DNA of 64,000 nucleotides, taken from assembly GCF_002101395.1 (NCBI RefSeq), contig NZ_CP019706.1:3782001-3846000 (forward strand), written 5' to 3'. Positions 43,580 to 53,400 of this stretch are shown here, in pieces. This stretch comes from Pantoea alhagi (GTDB lineage: Bacteria > Pseudomonadota > Gammaproteobacteria > Enterobacterales > Enterobacteriaceae). The translations under genes and the position numbers were made by a program. Within the stretch, counting starts at the first letter, position 1. Every line of letters begins with the position of its first letter. The notes under the pieces are model-generated. The model saw nothing but the letters and a program-made list of their open reading frames with translations, had not been told where the DNA came from and searched no databases.

Positions 43580-43996
43580 TTAGCAGAGCGACTGCGCGCG
43601 GGCGCGGATAGTGCGGATCATGGCTTCCAGCCCCTGAGAACGGGACGGCGTAAGATGCTGCGTTAATGCCAGTTGTTCAAACCAGGGACGCACATCAAAT
43701 TCTACAATCTGCTGCGGCGTCATGCCCTGATAAAGGCTAAATACAATCGCAATCAAGCCCTTAACAATGGCCGCATCGCTGTCGCCCAGCAGCCCGACGG
43801 TACCGTCGGCGCCCTGCTGCATGACAATCCAGACCTGGCTCTGGCAGCCGGAAACGCTGTATTCCGGCTGGTGGAAGGAATCAGACAATTCTGGCAGCTT
43901 CCCTCCCAGTTCAATCACATACAGGTACTTCTCTTCCCAGTTGGCGCAGCGATTAAAATTGCGCACCAGCTTCTCTTTCTCTGGCAGTATCGCCAT
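43580..43996 (-). CDS. sufE: SufE, cysteine desulfuration sulfur acceptor
   Basis: 138 residues, the family length. The sulfur-accepting Cys51 sits in EYSVSGCQSQVWI, as in E. coli. SufE takes persulfide from SufS and passes it to SufB. It is the last gene of the suf operon, 27 bases after sufS. All six suf genes are present and intact. Confidence 0.97.
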   Translation of the reverse strand: MAILPEKEKLVRNFNRCANWEEKYLYVIELGGKLPELSDSFHQPEYSVSGCQSQVWIVMQQGADGTVGLLGDSDAAIVKGLIAIVFSLYQGMTPQQIVEFDVRPWFEQLALTQHLTPSRSQGLEAMIRTIRARAQSLC

Positions 43997-44023
43997 TCCT
44001 TCCTCCCTTGCCCGCCGGATGGC

Positions 44024-45247
44024 TTAGCCTCCCAGCAAGCGATGAATACGTGTCAGCCCAGCGGCAAGCCGATCGGCCTCTTCTTCGCTATTATACATGG
44101 CGAACGATGCGCGACACATAGCAGGAACGCCATAGTGCTTCATCAATGGCATTGCGCAGTGGTGGCCGGTACGAATAGCAATCCCGTACTGATCGAGGAA
44201 ACTGCCCACATCATAGGCGTGATGGTTGCCAAGATTGAATGCGATCACCCCGGCGCGCGTCTGCGGCCCGTAAATAGTCAGCTCCGGTACCGACGCCAGC
44301 TTATCCAGTGCATAACGCATCAGCGCCTGTTCACGGGCCTGAATATTATCCAGCCCCAGTGCTTCCACATAGGCGAGCGCAGCGCCCAGTCCAATAATAC
44401 CGCCGGTATTAGGCGTGCCCGCCTCGAGGCTCCAGGGCGCTTTGGCGTAGGTTGTCCCTTCCGGTAGCACTACGTGCTCAATCATCGCGCCGCCGCCTTC
44501 CCACGGTGGCAGCGCTGACAGCTGCGCATAGCGGCCATACAGAATACCAATGCCGGTCGGCCCGTAGAGTTTATGTCCGGAGAACAGATAGAAGTCGCAG
44601 TCAATGTCCTGCACATCTACCCGCTGGTGCATCACGGCCTGCGCGCCATCCACCAGCGTCACCAGACCTGCCGCTTTCGCCTGCGCAACCAGCTCTTTAA
44701 CCGGGTTAACGGTGCCCAGCACGTTGGAAACGTGCGTAACCGCCAGCAAACGTGTTTTGCTGTCAATCAGCGCTGCGAGCTGCGAGCTATCCAGCTCCCC
44801 ATCCGCCGTCAGCGGCAATACGCGAAGGGTAGCGCCGGTACGGGCAGCCACCATCTGCCACGGCACGATATTCGCGTGATGCTCCATGGCAGTGATAATA
44901 ATATTGTCGCCTGGCTGCAGCTGACTGCCGCCCCAGCTGTTGGCAACCAGATTGATGCCTTCTGTGGTGCCTTTAACGAAAACAATCTCTTCCGGCGAGG
45001 CAGCATTAAGAAAACGCGCCGCCTGGGCGCGCACGTTTTCCATATCCGTCGTGGCGGCGGCGCTGAGGGTATGGATCCCCCGGTGAACCGCCGCATAGCC
45101 GTGCTGGTAGAAATGACTTTCCGCGTTAATCACCGCCAGCGGTTTTTGCGCGCTGGCCGCGCTGTCAAGGTAGGCCAACGGCTGTCCGTTGACCTCGCGT
45201 GCCAGAATCGGGAAATCGGCCCTGACGCGTGCGAGATCAAAACTCAT
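44024..45247 (-). CDS. sufS: SufS, cysteine desulfurase
   Basis: 407 residues, class V aminotransferase fold. The PLP Lys is in YLFSGHKLYGPTGIG and the persulfide Cys in RTGHHCAMPLMKH. It removes sulfur from cysteine for Fe-S assembly and also acts on selenocysteine. The ATG overlaps the sufD stop by four bases (45244-45247), indicating translational coupling. Confidence 0.97.
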   Translation of the reverse strand: MSFDLARVRADFPILAREVNGQPLAYLDSAASAQKPLAVINAESHFYQHGYAAVHRGIHTLSAAATTDMENVRAQAARFLNAASPEEIVFVKGTTEGINLVANSWGGSQLQPGDNIIITAMEHHANIVPWQMVAARTGATLRVLPLTADGELDSSQLAALIDSKTRLLAVTHVSNVLGTVNPVKELVAQAKAAGLVTLVDGAQAVMHQRVDVQDIDCDFYLFSGHKLYGPTGIGILYGRYAQLSALPPWEGGGAMIEHVVLPEGTTYAKAPWSLEAGTPNTGGIIGLGAALAYVEALGLDNIQAREQALMRYALDKLASVPELTIYGPQTRAGVIAFNLGNHHAYDVGSFLDQYGIAIRTGHHCAMPLMKHYGVPAMCRASFAMYNSEEEADRLAAGLTRIHRLLGG

Positions 45248-46524
45248 TGAATGCCTCCGGGAAAACGTTGCGCGATACGCTGCAGCACAAAAGCTTTCAG
45301 CGTTTCATCGTCAATCGCTTCTGTGAGTTCGGCAGCAAAGGCGTAGACGATCATGCGTTGCGCCGCTTCTTCGCTAATGCCGCGCGCGCGCAGGTAGAAC
45401 ATCTGTTCTTCGTCAATGCGTCCCACGGTAGCGCCATGGCTGCATTTAACGTCATCGGCATAGATTTCCAGCTGCGGTTTGGTATCCACTTCCGCCAGAC
45501 GTCCCAACAGCAGGTTGTTGTTGGTCATCTGACCATCCGTTTTCAGCGCATGCTGTGCCACCTTGATCATGCCGTTAAATACTGCACGGGCGCGATCGCG
45601 CACGATGGTTTTATGCAGCTGACGGCTCTGACAGTAGCCTTTGTTGTGCTCAAGGTAAGTGCGGGTATCGCATACCTCTTTGTCCACCGGCAGCACCAGG
45701 CTGTTGATAGAAAGGTCGCTATTTTCGCCGTTCAGCTGCGCGCTGGTATTGTGACGACTCAGGCCGGCGCCCAGCAGGAAGCTGTGGCTGCTGACGCGCG
45801 CATCGCGTCCGGTCACGATATCATTATGCGCAAAATGGAAGCTGGCGGCATTCTCGAACGAAAGTTTGGTATGCGTCAGCTGTGCATTGTCACCAACCGT
45901 CATGGTCAGACGAGCGCCGGTAAAATGCGGCTGCGCATTCAGGCTAACGTAATGTTCAATTACCTGCGCTTCAGCACCCTCATCGATCTGCAGATGATGA
46001 CGGTAATGCACCGTATTCAGCTGCTGTTCTGCCCGACCGCTGCTGATATGCAGCAAATAGAGCGGACGTTCAGCCGCTTTGCCACGCGGCAGGCGCAGCA
46101 TGGTCGCCTGCTCGGCCAGGCTTTCGGTCAGGTGCAGAAACACCTCCGGCTGCACGGGAGTGGCAAAATTGCGTCTTTCCGCCGCGCTGGCTACCTGCAC
46201 CTCAAAATGATCGAACTGAGTATCGCTCAGCGCAGCATTAAAATGCCCGTCAACAAACACCAGGCGCACCGCGTCCAGCGGCAGCGCCAGACGTGTAACA
46301 TCTTCAGCCGTCAGCGCGGGCGCGTCAGGCAATACAAACTGCTGGCTGAGCAGCTCGTCCAGCGGCGTATATTTCCAGTTTTCATGCTTGCGGGTCGGCA
46401 ATCCCAGCCGCATCAGCTGCTGCCAGTGCTGCTGTGCCTGTAGCGAGCGCACGTCGCCGCGCGACTCAAACAGATGGTGCCACTGCTGCAGCGCGTTTTC
46501 ACTCCTGGTCGGTAAGCCAGCCAT
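45244..46524 (-). CDS. sufD: SufD, Fe-S scaffold complex subunit
   Basis: 426 residues; the start MAGLPTRSENALQQWHHLF and the C-terminal block YADDVKCSHGATVGRID match SufD. It forms the SufBC2D complex with SufB and SufC; its conserved His in KCSHG and the partner Cys in SufB build the nascent cluster site. It overlaps sufC by 26 bases and sufS by four. Confidence 0.97.
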   Translation of the reverse strand: MAGLPTRSENALQQWHHLFESRGDVRSLQAQQHWQQLMRLGLPTRKHENWKYTPLDELLSQQFVLPDAPALTAEDVTRLALPLDAVRLVFVDGHFNAALSDTQFDHFEVQVASAAERRNFATPVQPEVFLHLTESLAEQATMLRLPRGKAAERPLYLLHISSGRAEQQLNTVHYRHHLQIDEGAEAQVIEHYVSLNAQPHFTGARLTMTVGDNAQLTHTKLSFENAASFHFAHNDIVTGRDARVSSHSFLLGAGLSRHNTSAQLNGENSDLSINSLVLPVDKEVCDTRTYLEHNKGYCQSRQLHKTIVRDRARAVFNGMIKVAQHALKTDGQMTNNNLLLGRLAEVDTKPQLEIYADDVKCSHGATVGRIDEEQMFYLRARGISEEAAQRMIVYAFAAELTEAIDDETLKAFVLQRIAQRFPGGIQ

Positions 46525-47245
46525 AGCCTTGCTCCTCCAGCTGTTTCACCAGCGTAAAGTCGCCAGATTTCACAATTTTGCCCTGATAAAGCACATGAAC
46601 ATAGTCTGGCTTGATATAGTCCAGAATACGCTGATAGTGCGTAACAATAATAAAGGCGCGTTTGCCATCCCGCAGCGAGTTCACACCGTTAGAGACAATT
46701 TTCAACGCATCGATATCCAGACCGGAGTCGGTTTCATCCAGAATGCACAGATCCGGCTCCAGCGCCGCCATCTGCAGAATATCGTTACGTTTCTTTTCGC
46801 CGCCGGAAAAGCCGACGTTAACCGAGCGGGTCAACAAATCTTCCGGCATTTTCAGCAGTTCGATTTTTTCTTCGATAAAGTCCTGAAAATCGAAACGGTC
46901 CAGCTCTTCCTGCTGACGATATTTACGTACCGCATTAACAGCGGTTTGCAGGAAAAACTGATTGCTGACGCCGGGGATTTCCACCGGATACTGGAAAGCC
47001 ATAAAGATGCCTTCGCCCGCGCGATCTTCTGGCGACAGCTCCAGCAGATCTTTACCTTTGAAATCCACCGAGCCGCCAACCACTTCATACTCTTCGCGAC
47101 CTGCCAGAGTAGCGGAAAGCGTGCTCTTACCGGAGCCGTTAGGTCCCATGATCGCATGAACTTCGCCCGGCTTTATTTCAAGATCGAGTCCGCGCAGAAT
47201 GGCCTTATCTTCAATGTTTACCTGTAAATCTTTAATGCTTAACAT
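46499..47245 (-). CDS. sufC: SufC, ATPase of the SufBCD scaffold
   Basis: 248 residues, ABC ATPase. Walker A GPNGSGKST at about 34-42, signature VGFSGGEKKRNDI, and Walker B LCILDETDSGLD. It drives conformational change in SufB and SufD during cluster assembly. It is cytoplasmic and not a transporter. It starts 46 bases after the sufB stop. Confidence 0.98.
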   Translation of the reverse strand: MLSIKDLQVNIEDKAILRGLDLEIKPGEVHAIMGPNGSGKSTLSATLAGREEYEVVGGSVDFKGKDLLELSPEDRAGEGIFMAFQYPVEIPGVSNQFFLQTAVNAVRKYRQQEELDRFDFQDFIEEKIELLKMPEDLLTRSVNVGFSGGEKKRNDILQMAALEPDLCILDETDSGLDIDALKIVSNGVNSLRDGKRAFIIVTHYQRILDYIKPDYVHVLYQGKIVKSGDFTLVKQLEEQGYGWLTDQE

Positions 47246-47291
47246 GTTTTATCCTTCGCTTGCCCACAGGCAACGATGCATCGCGCTGGCA

Positions 47292-48788
47292 TTAGCCAAC
47301 GCTGTGTTCCAGACTAATGGCCAACAGCTTTTGCGCCTCAACGGCAAATTCCAGCGGCAGTTCAGAGAAGACATCTTTACAGAAACCGTTAACAATCATG
47401 GAGATCGCATCTTCTTCGCTGATCCCACGCTGCAGGCAGTAGAAAAGCTGATCTTCACCGATACGTGAGGTGGTCGCTTCATGCTCCAGCTGCGCGGTGT
47501 TGTTACGCGTCTCAACATAGGGGAAGGTATGCGCCCCGCAGTCCGGGCCTATCAGCATGGAATCACACTGGGTAAAGTTACGCGCGTTGGTGGCGGTTGG
47601 CATAATTTTTACCAGTCCACGATAGGTGTTCTGGCTCTTACCGGCGGAGATCCCTTTGGAGATGATGGTCGATTTGGTGTTTTTACCAATGTGAATCATC
47701 TTGGTGCCGGTGTCCGCCTGCTGGCGACCGCTGGTCAGCGCGACAGAATAGAACTCACCGATAGAGTTATCGCCGCGCAGGATCACGCTTGGATATTTCC
47801 AGGTAATTGCAGAGCCGGTTTCCGATTGCGTCCAGGACATTTTGCTGCCCTCGCCTTCGCACAGCGCGCGCTTGGTCACGAAGTTCAGAATACCGCCTTC
47901 CCCTTCGCCGCCCGGGAACCAGTTCTGCACCGTAGAGTATTTCACTTCGGCGTTTTTATGAATGATCACTTCCACCACCGCCGCATGCAGCTGATAGCTG
48001 TCACGTACCGGTGCGGAACAGCCTTCGATATAGCTGACGTAGCTCTCTTCATCGGCGATCAGAATTGTGCGCTCGAACTGTCCGGTTTTCGCCGCGTTGA
48101 TGCGGAAATAGGTGGAAAGCTCCATCGGGCAGCGCACCCCTTTCGGGATATAAACAAAGGTGCCGTCTGAGGCGACAGCCGAGTTCAGTGCGGCAAAGAA
48201 GTTATCGTTATGCGGCACCACAGTACCAAGATATTTCTTAACCAGTTCCGGATGTTCCTGAATAGCTTCGCCAAATGAGCAGAAAATAATGCCCTGCTCA
48301 GCCAGTTTATGGCGATAGGTGGTGGCTACCGATACCGAGTCAAAAATGGCGTCGACCGCCACCTCTTTTCCTTCACGCACCGGTACGCCGAGCTGTTCGA
48401 ACGCTTTTTCTACTTCCTGCGTCAGGTAGCTGCTGCTCGCCTGACCGCCGGAGGTTTGCTGCGCACCCGGCTCTGACGCACAGCTGTCATCGCAGTTGCC
48501 GCAGGAAGGCGCCGAGTAATAGCTGTAATCCTGGTAATCCAGCTTGTCGTAATGGGCTTTCAGCCAGTGCGGCTCTTCCATCTGCAGCCAGGCTTCATAG
48601 GCTTTCAGGCGGAACTCCAGCATCCACTCCGGCTCGTTGCGCTTCGCGGAAATGGCACGCACCACCTCTTCGCTGATACCGTGCGCCAGCTCATCGGTTT
48701 GCAGTTGGGTAAAGAAGCCTTCTTTATAATTTTTGCGGCCGCCTTCCCAGATTTGTACGTCGTCTGATGCTTCACTGTTTCGGGACAT
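47292..48788 (-). CDS. sufB: SufB, Fe-S cluster scaffold
   Basis: 498 residues from ATG 48788 (MSRNSEASDDV); the 11 extra residues available upstream overlap sufA and are rejected. Blocks SAPSCGNCDDSCASEP (cysteines), EGCSAPVRDSYQLHAAVVE and TQCDSMLIGPDCGAHTFPYVE (key Cys and Glu of the assembly site) are conserved. It receives sulfur from SufE and iron from an unknown source. It begins seven bases after the sufA stop. Confidence 0.98.
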   Translation of the reverse strand: MSRNSEASDDVQIWEGGRKNYKEGFFTQLQTDELAHGISEEVVRAISAKRNEPEWMLEFRLKAYEAWLQMEEPHWLKAHYDKLDYQDYSYYSAPSCGNCDDSCASEPGAQQTSGGQASSSYLTQEVEKAFEQLGVPVREGKEVAVDAIFDSVSVATTYRHKLAEQGIIFCSFGEAIQEHPELVKKYLGTVVPHNDNFFAALNSAVASDGTFVYIPKGVRCPMELSTYFRINAAKTGQFERTILIADEESYVSYIEGCSAPVRDSYQLHAAVVEVIIHKNAEVKYSTVQNWFPGGEGEGGILNFVTKRALCEGEGSKMSWTQSETGSAITWKYPSVILRGDNSIGEFYSVALTSGRQQADTGTKMIHIGKNTKSTIISKGISAGKSQNTYRGLVKIMPTATNARNFTQCDSMLIGPDCGAHTFPYVETRNNTAQLEHEATTSRIGEDQLFYCLQRGISEEDAISMIVNGFCKDVFSELPLEFAVEAQKLLAISLEHSVG

Positions 48789-48795
48789 AGCACTG

Positions 48796-49170
48796 TTACT
48801 CAACGCCAAAGCTCTCACCACAACCGCAGGCGTGTTGAGCTTTAGGATTATTAAATTTAAATACCTGATTCAGACCTTCGCGAACGAAATCTACCTGCGT
48901 ACCGTCAATAAAGGGCATCGCCTGAAGCGGCACGTACAGCGTTGCGCCCTGATGAGTAAACAGCAGATCGTCTGCTACAGGCTCTTTCACCAGGTCCATG
49001 GTATAGCCGAACCCCGCACAGCCGGACTGTTTTACGCCCAGCCGGAGTCCTAACACTTGCGGATCGTTAGCGGTAAGCGCCTTGATTTGCTGCGCTGCGC
49101 TGTCAGTAAGGGTCAAACCCTTCCAGATAAAATCATCTGGAGAGAAAGAGGCCGGATTTGCAGATTGCAT
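48796..49170 (-). CDS. sufA: SufA, A-type Fe-S carrier
   Basis: 124 residues. The three cluster-ligand cysteines are Cys51 (KQSGCAGFGY) and Cys115/Cys117 (HACGCGESF). It transfers assembled clusters to target proteins. It is the first gene of sufABCDSE. A Fur-box-like sequence lies 53 bases upstream of its start, consistent with induction when iron is scarce. Confidence 0.97.
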   Translation of the reverse strand: MQSANPASFSPDDFIWKGLTLTDSAAQQIKALTANDPQVLGLRLGVKQSGCAGFGYTMDLVKEPVADDLLFTHQGATLYVPLQAMPFIDGTQVDFVREGLNQVFKFNNPKAQHACGCGESFGVE

Positions 49171-49222
49171 TGTTTATTACCTCGCGATGCGATGCCTTAC
49201 AGGCTTATCCCACTATGTTAGT

Positions 49223-49241
49223 GATAATGATAATTGCTTCA
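49223..49241. promoter_or_regulatory. Fur box of the suf operon
   Basis: GATAATGATAATTGCTTCA matches the first twelve bases of the 19-bp Fur consensus exactly. It lies 53 bases before the sufA start, where Fe-Fur would repress. Confidence 0.75.
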
Positions 49242-49502
49242 ACCTCTTGTTTTGCAGGGATAAGCGCAAAATTGACGTTTTAAGGCCCGTTAACTAAGGA
49301 TAGTCCCTGCCAGACCAGATTGCGCAGACCATCATAACGCGCCTGTTGGCCGGGAATAATATTTTAAAATCATTCATTTAAAAAGTGCTACCTGAGTTAA
49401 CCTGCTTTATCAGCTATTTTACGCTTATATTAAAAGGTTGGGATTGCTATTGCCGATTTTATCAACAGGAAGCATTAATCGATAAATTCTTCCGCCGCGC
49501 CA

Positions 49503-49530
49503 TTGCAACCTGCAGCAATTTTATTATGAT
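49503..49530 (+). promoter_or_regulatory. Promoter of the unknown Fur-box gene
   Basis: TTGCAA (49503-49508) and TATGAT (49525-49530) are 16 bases apart. The predicted start near 49537 lies inside the Fur box, the classic geometry for Fur repression. Confidence 0.6.
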
Positions 49531-49546
49531 AATGATTATCATTAGC
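49528..49546. promoter_or_regulatory. Fur box upstream of the unknown gene
   Basis: GATAATGATTATCATTAGC agrees with the consensus GATAATGATAATCATTATC at 17 of 19 positions. It lies 17 bases before the start codon at 49563. Confidence 0.88.
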
Positions 49547-49562
49547 ACATCTCAGGTAAAGC

Positions 49563-50009
49563 ATGAACCTCTCCGTTAATGCCTGGCTACAGCATAAAAT
49601 CGATGAGTATAAATTTGCCGTGCGCGATATGACGGTGGATTTTTATCTGGCGCAGGCCAAACTGAACCGTCCCGATTGTTCCCTCAATCAGCTTCGTAAT
49701 TTCAATGATACCTGTTTAGATATGGCCGAACTCTGCCAGCTCAATGGCGATGAGCAAAGTTATCTTCATGCGCTGGGAAAACTTCATCATCGGCTGCTGC
49801 AGGAGGTGAACAATACCCAACGGGAACGGCTGTTCCGTATGCAGGCGTGCCAGCTGGCACGCCATACGCTGACTAAACTGTGCCAGCAGCTGACAATGAG
49901 CGGCGACTGGGAAAAGGCCACCGTTCTGCAAAGCAGATTTTGTCAGGCATGCTGGCTGGATCTGGTAAATTTCAGTCTCTGGCTGCGGCAGGCCTTACTG
50001 ACGTGGTGA
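49563..50009 (+). CDS. Unknown cysteine-rich helical protein, Fur-controlled
   Basis: 148 residues; I do not recognise the family. The sequence is predicted all-helical, soluble, with no signal peptide or membrane segment. It has seven cysteines (39, 50, 58, 96, 107, 127, 130), the last two as CQAC, and a His pair at 75-76. ATG 49563 has AGG about nine bases upstream. A near-consensus Fur box and promoter precede it, so it should be made when iron is low. E. coli has the unrelated ydiH in this interval. Its 3' end overlaps the convergent menI by 38 bases. The Fur promoter makes a real gene likely. Any iron or heme role is inference. Confidence 0.75.
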   Translation: MNLSVNAWLQHKIDEYKFAVRDMTVDFYLAQAKLNRPDCSLNQLRNFNDTCLDMAELCQLNGDEQSYLHALGKLHHRLLQEVNNTQRERLFRMQACQLARHTLTKLCQQLTMSGDWEKATVLQSRFCQACWLDLVNFSLWLRQALLTW

Positions 50010-50403
50010 GCCGGGAACTGCAACAAAGACGGTTTTCATCATCATAAATATCTATCTGCCAGACCTGATGCATGCGACCAAGATGCAGTGGCCGACAGCG
50101 CCCCCGCACCTTGCCCTCACGTACCGCACGCAGATGGTTGGCATTGATTTCCAGGCCCACCAGCATGTCATCCTCCTGTGTGCAGAGATAACCCGCCATT
50201 GAGCCTAACGTTTCCGCCAGCACGGCGGAAGCACCGCCGTGCAGCAGCCCAAACGGCTGACGCGTACGCGCATCCACCGGCATCACGGCTTCCAGGCCGT
50301 CATCATACAACGCCGTAAAGCGGATGCCTAAATGCCCCACCATACAGCCTTCACCCTGTGCGTTGATCTGCTCCAGGGTTGCCTGTCGTTGCCAAATCGC
50401 CAT
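49972..50403 (-). CDS. menI: MenI (YdiI), 1,4-dihydroxy-2-naphthoyl-CoA thioesterase
   Basis: 143 residues of the hotdog 4HBT family. The catalytic block RQPFGLLHGGASAVLAE (Glu about 63-68) and GLEINANHLRAVREG are as in E. coli YdiI. It releases DHNA from its CoA ester in menaquinone synthesis. The C-terminus is about seven residues longer than in E. coli, and this extension overlaps the unknown gene's end. It shares a base with the ydiJ stop (50403). Confidence 0.94.
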   Translation of the reverse strand: MAIWQRQATLEQINAQGEGCMVGHLGIRFTALYDDGLEAVMPVDARTRQPFGLLHGGASAVLAETLGSMAGYLCTQEDDMLVGLEINANHLRAVREGKVRGRCRPLHLGRMHQVWQIDIYDDENRLCCSSRLTTSVRPAAARD

Positions 50404-53400
50404 TATACTAACTCCAACAGCGCCTGCAGCGGGTGGCGCATCCCATTGCCTTCGATACGTTTAACCTGGCTACGACAGGAATAGCCGGTGGCCAGGCAGC
50501 GTTGACGCGGCAATTTTTGCAACTGTGGATGCCAGGAAAGCTCATAAATGCCCAGCGAGTTATCCAGGTTTTTTGCCTCATGCCCGTAGGTACCCGCCAT
50601 GCCGCAGCAGCCCACATTGATATTTTCCAGACGCGCACCAAAGCGTGCAAATATAGCGGCCCACTGATTCGGCGTTGCGGGCAGCGTAGTGACCTCGGTA
50701 CAGTGGGCAAACAGATACCAGGCTTCGCCACCAGGTGGCTGTATGGCGCGCGACGACAGCGCCTGGTGCAGCCACTCATGCACCAGCTGAACGTGGAAAT
50801 CGCCGCGTTTATCGCCCAGCGTCTGCTGATACTCATCGCGGTAACACAGCACCAGCGCAGGATCGACGCCGACCATCGGCATCCCCAAACGCGCCAGCCG
50901 GTTAAGGAAATCTGCCGTTTTCTGTGCGGTGCGGGCGAAGCGTTTCAGGAAACCTTTTATATGCTGCGCTTTGCCGTTAGGCGAAAACGGCAGCAGTACC
51001 GGCTGATAACCCAGTTTTTCAATCAGGCGCACAAAGTCCGCCACTACCTGCGCTTCGTAATAGCTGGTAAAGGGGTCCTGGACCACCAGCACCGTTTTTT
51101 CCCGCTGTGCAGCGTCGAGCCTCTCCAGCTGTTCCAGCGTGGTGGTCGCTGCCGTATGGCCCGCCAGCTGTTGTTTTAGCGTAGGTGAAGAAAGCAGCGG
51201 CAAATCAACCATACCGATATGACGCTGGCTCAGGGTCCGCAGCCAGGGCTGGCGCAGGAAGAAATTAAAGGTGCGCGGCGCGCGCGCCATCACCGGCGCA
51301 TAGCTTTCTACCGCCGCCACCAGATGATCGCTGAGCGGGCGCAGGTAACGCGTGTGATAGAGCTGCAAAAAGCGCGAGCGGAAGGCCGGCACATCGATTT
51401 TGATCGGGCACTGCGTCGAGCAGGCTTTACAGGCGAGACAGCCTGACATCGCCTCTTTCACCTCATGCGAAAAGTCATATTCGCCTTTACGCGCATACCA
51501 GCTGTTGCGGGTGCGGGCGATTAAACCCCGCAGGCTAATAGCCGATTCCGGGATCTGCTGCTCCAGCGTCAGCGGATCGACTCCCTTCTCCGCCAGCAGA
51601 CGCAGCCATTCACGCGTCAACGTAGCGCGCCCTTTCGGCGAATGGATGCGGTCGCGGGTAATTTTCATCGAGGGACACATCGGGCTGCGCACATCAAAAT
51701 TAAAGCACAGGCCGTTGCCGTTGCACTCCATCGCGCCACGCCACTCGTTACGCACCGCCAGCGGGATCTGACGGTCATAATAGCCGCGTTTCACGCCATC
51801 GACCTGCATCATCGGCTCATCGACGCCAGTCGGCGTACAGATCTTGCCCGGGTTAAGGCGGTTGGCGGGATCGAAGGCCGCTTTGATCCGGCGCAGCTCT
51901 TCATACAGCGTTTCGCCAAAAAAGGCAGGACTATATTGCGCACGGAACCCTTTCCCATGTTCTCCCCACAGCAGGCCGCCATAGCGCGCCGTCAGCGCTA
52001 CCACCTCATCAGAGATCTGCTTCATCAGCATTTCCTGCTGCGGATCGCACATATCCAGCGCAGGCCGCACATGCAGCACGCCCGCATCCACATGACCAAA
52101 CATGCCGTAATTCAGGCCGTGGTTATCCAGCAAGGCGCGAAATTCGGTAATATAGTCCGCCAGATGCTCTGGCGGCACGGCGGTATCTTCCACAAAAGGA
52201 ATGGGCTTGGCGCGTCCTTTGGCATTGCCCAACAGGCCTACCGCTTTTTTACGCATATTGTAGATGCGCTCTATGGCATCAATATCGTTACAAAGCTGAT
52301 AGCCGATCACGCCGCCCTGCTGCTGCGCCATCAGCGCATCGAGACGCTGGCACAGCGCCGTTATCTGAGTATCGATCAGCTGAGGATCGTCTCCGGCGAA
52401 TTCCACAATATTAATGCCGAGCATCTCTTTGCCCGGCACATCGGTAATTAATTCGCGTACCGAATGCCAGACAATATCCTCACGCGCCAGATTCAGCACT
52501 TTTGAATCAACGGTCTCTACCGACAGCGCTTTGGCTTCTACCATTAAAGGCGCATTACGCAACGCCGAATCAAACGAGTCATACTTGATATTCACTAAAC
52601 GCCGCACCGCAGGCAGCGGCGTAATATTCAGACGGGCTTCACTGATAAAGGCCAGCGTGCCTTCAGCCCCGCACAGAATGCGGGTCAAATCGAACGTCTG
52701 CAGATCGTCGCTTAATACATGACGTAAATCGTAGCCGGTGAGAAAACGGTTCAGCGGCGGGAATTTTTCCGTAATCAGATCGCGCTGCTGGCGGCAGCGT
52801 GACAGCACAGTGTGATAGATACGCCCTTCCGGTGTCTGCTCGGCGGCCAGCTGTTCTGCCAGCGCAACCGGCATGGCGCGCGTATCAATAATATCACCGC
52901 CCAGCACCACCGCCCGCAGCCCCAGCACATGATCGGAGGTTTTGCCGTATACCAGCGAGCCCTGACCCGAAGCATCCGTATTAATCATGCCGCCCAACGT
53001 GGCGCGGTTGCTGGTTGACAGTTCCGGCGAGAAAAAGTAGCCGTAAGGCTTAAGAAAGGCATTGAGCTGATCTTTTATCACGCCCGCCTCAACCCGTACC
53101 CAGCCCTGCTCCGGATTGATCTCCAGGATACGGTTCATATAGCGCGACATATCAACCACGATGCCCTGATTAAGCGACTGTCCGTTCGTGCCGGTGCCGC
53201 CGCCACGCGGGGTAAAAATCAGGCGGGAAAACTGCGGCATCGCCGCTACTCTGGCTAACAGAGCAACATCAGCGGTAGAGCGAGGAAAAAGCACGGCATC
53301 CGGCAACAGCTGATAAATACTGTTATCGGTCGACATGGTTAAACGATCGGCATAGCTGGTGGCCGTATCGCCGGTAAAGCCTTGTTGCTTAAGCGTGTCC

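Larger units (their letters stand above)
49171..49562. other. 392-base divergent control region sufA / unknown Fur-box gene
   Basis: It contains two Fur boxes, one near each gene, and AT-rich spacer. IscR or OxyR sites known at E. coli suf could not be read by eye. Confidence 0.6.

Noticed and set aside
49528..49562. A RyhB-type small RNA behind the Fur box
   Set aside because: No RyhB core sequence and no terminator hairpin follow; an open frame with a start codon begins 17 bases after the box.
49385..49579. 64-codon frame across the Fur box region
   Set aside because: It runs through the promoter and Fur box of the next gene and has no ribosome-binding site.
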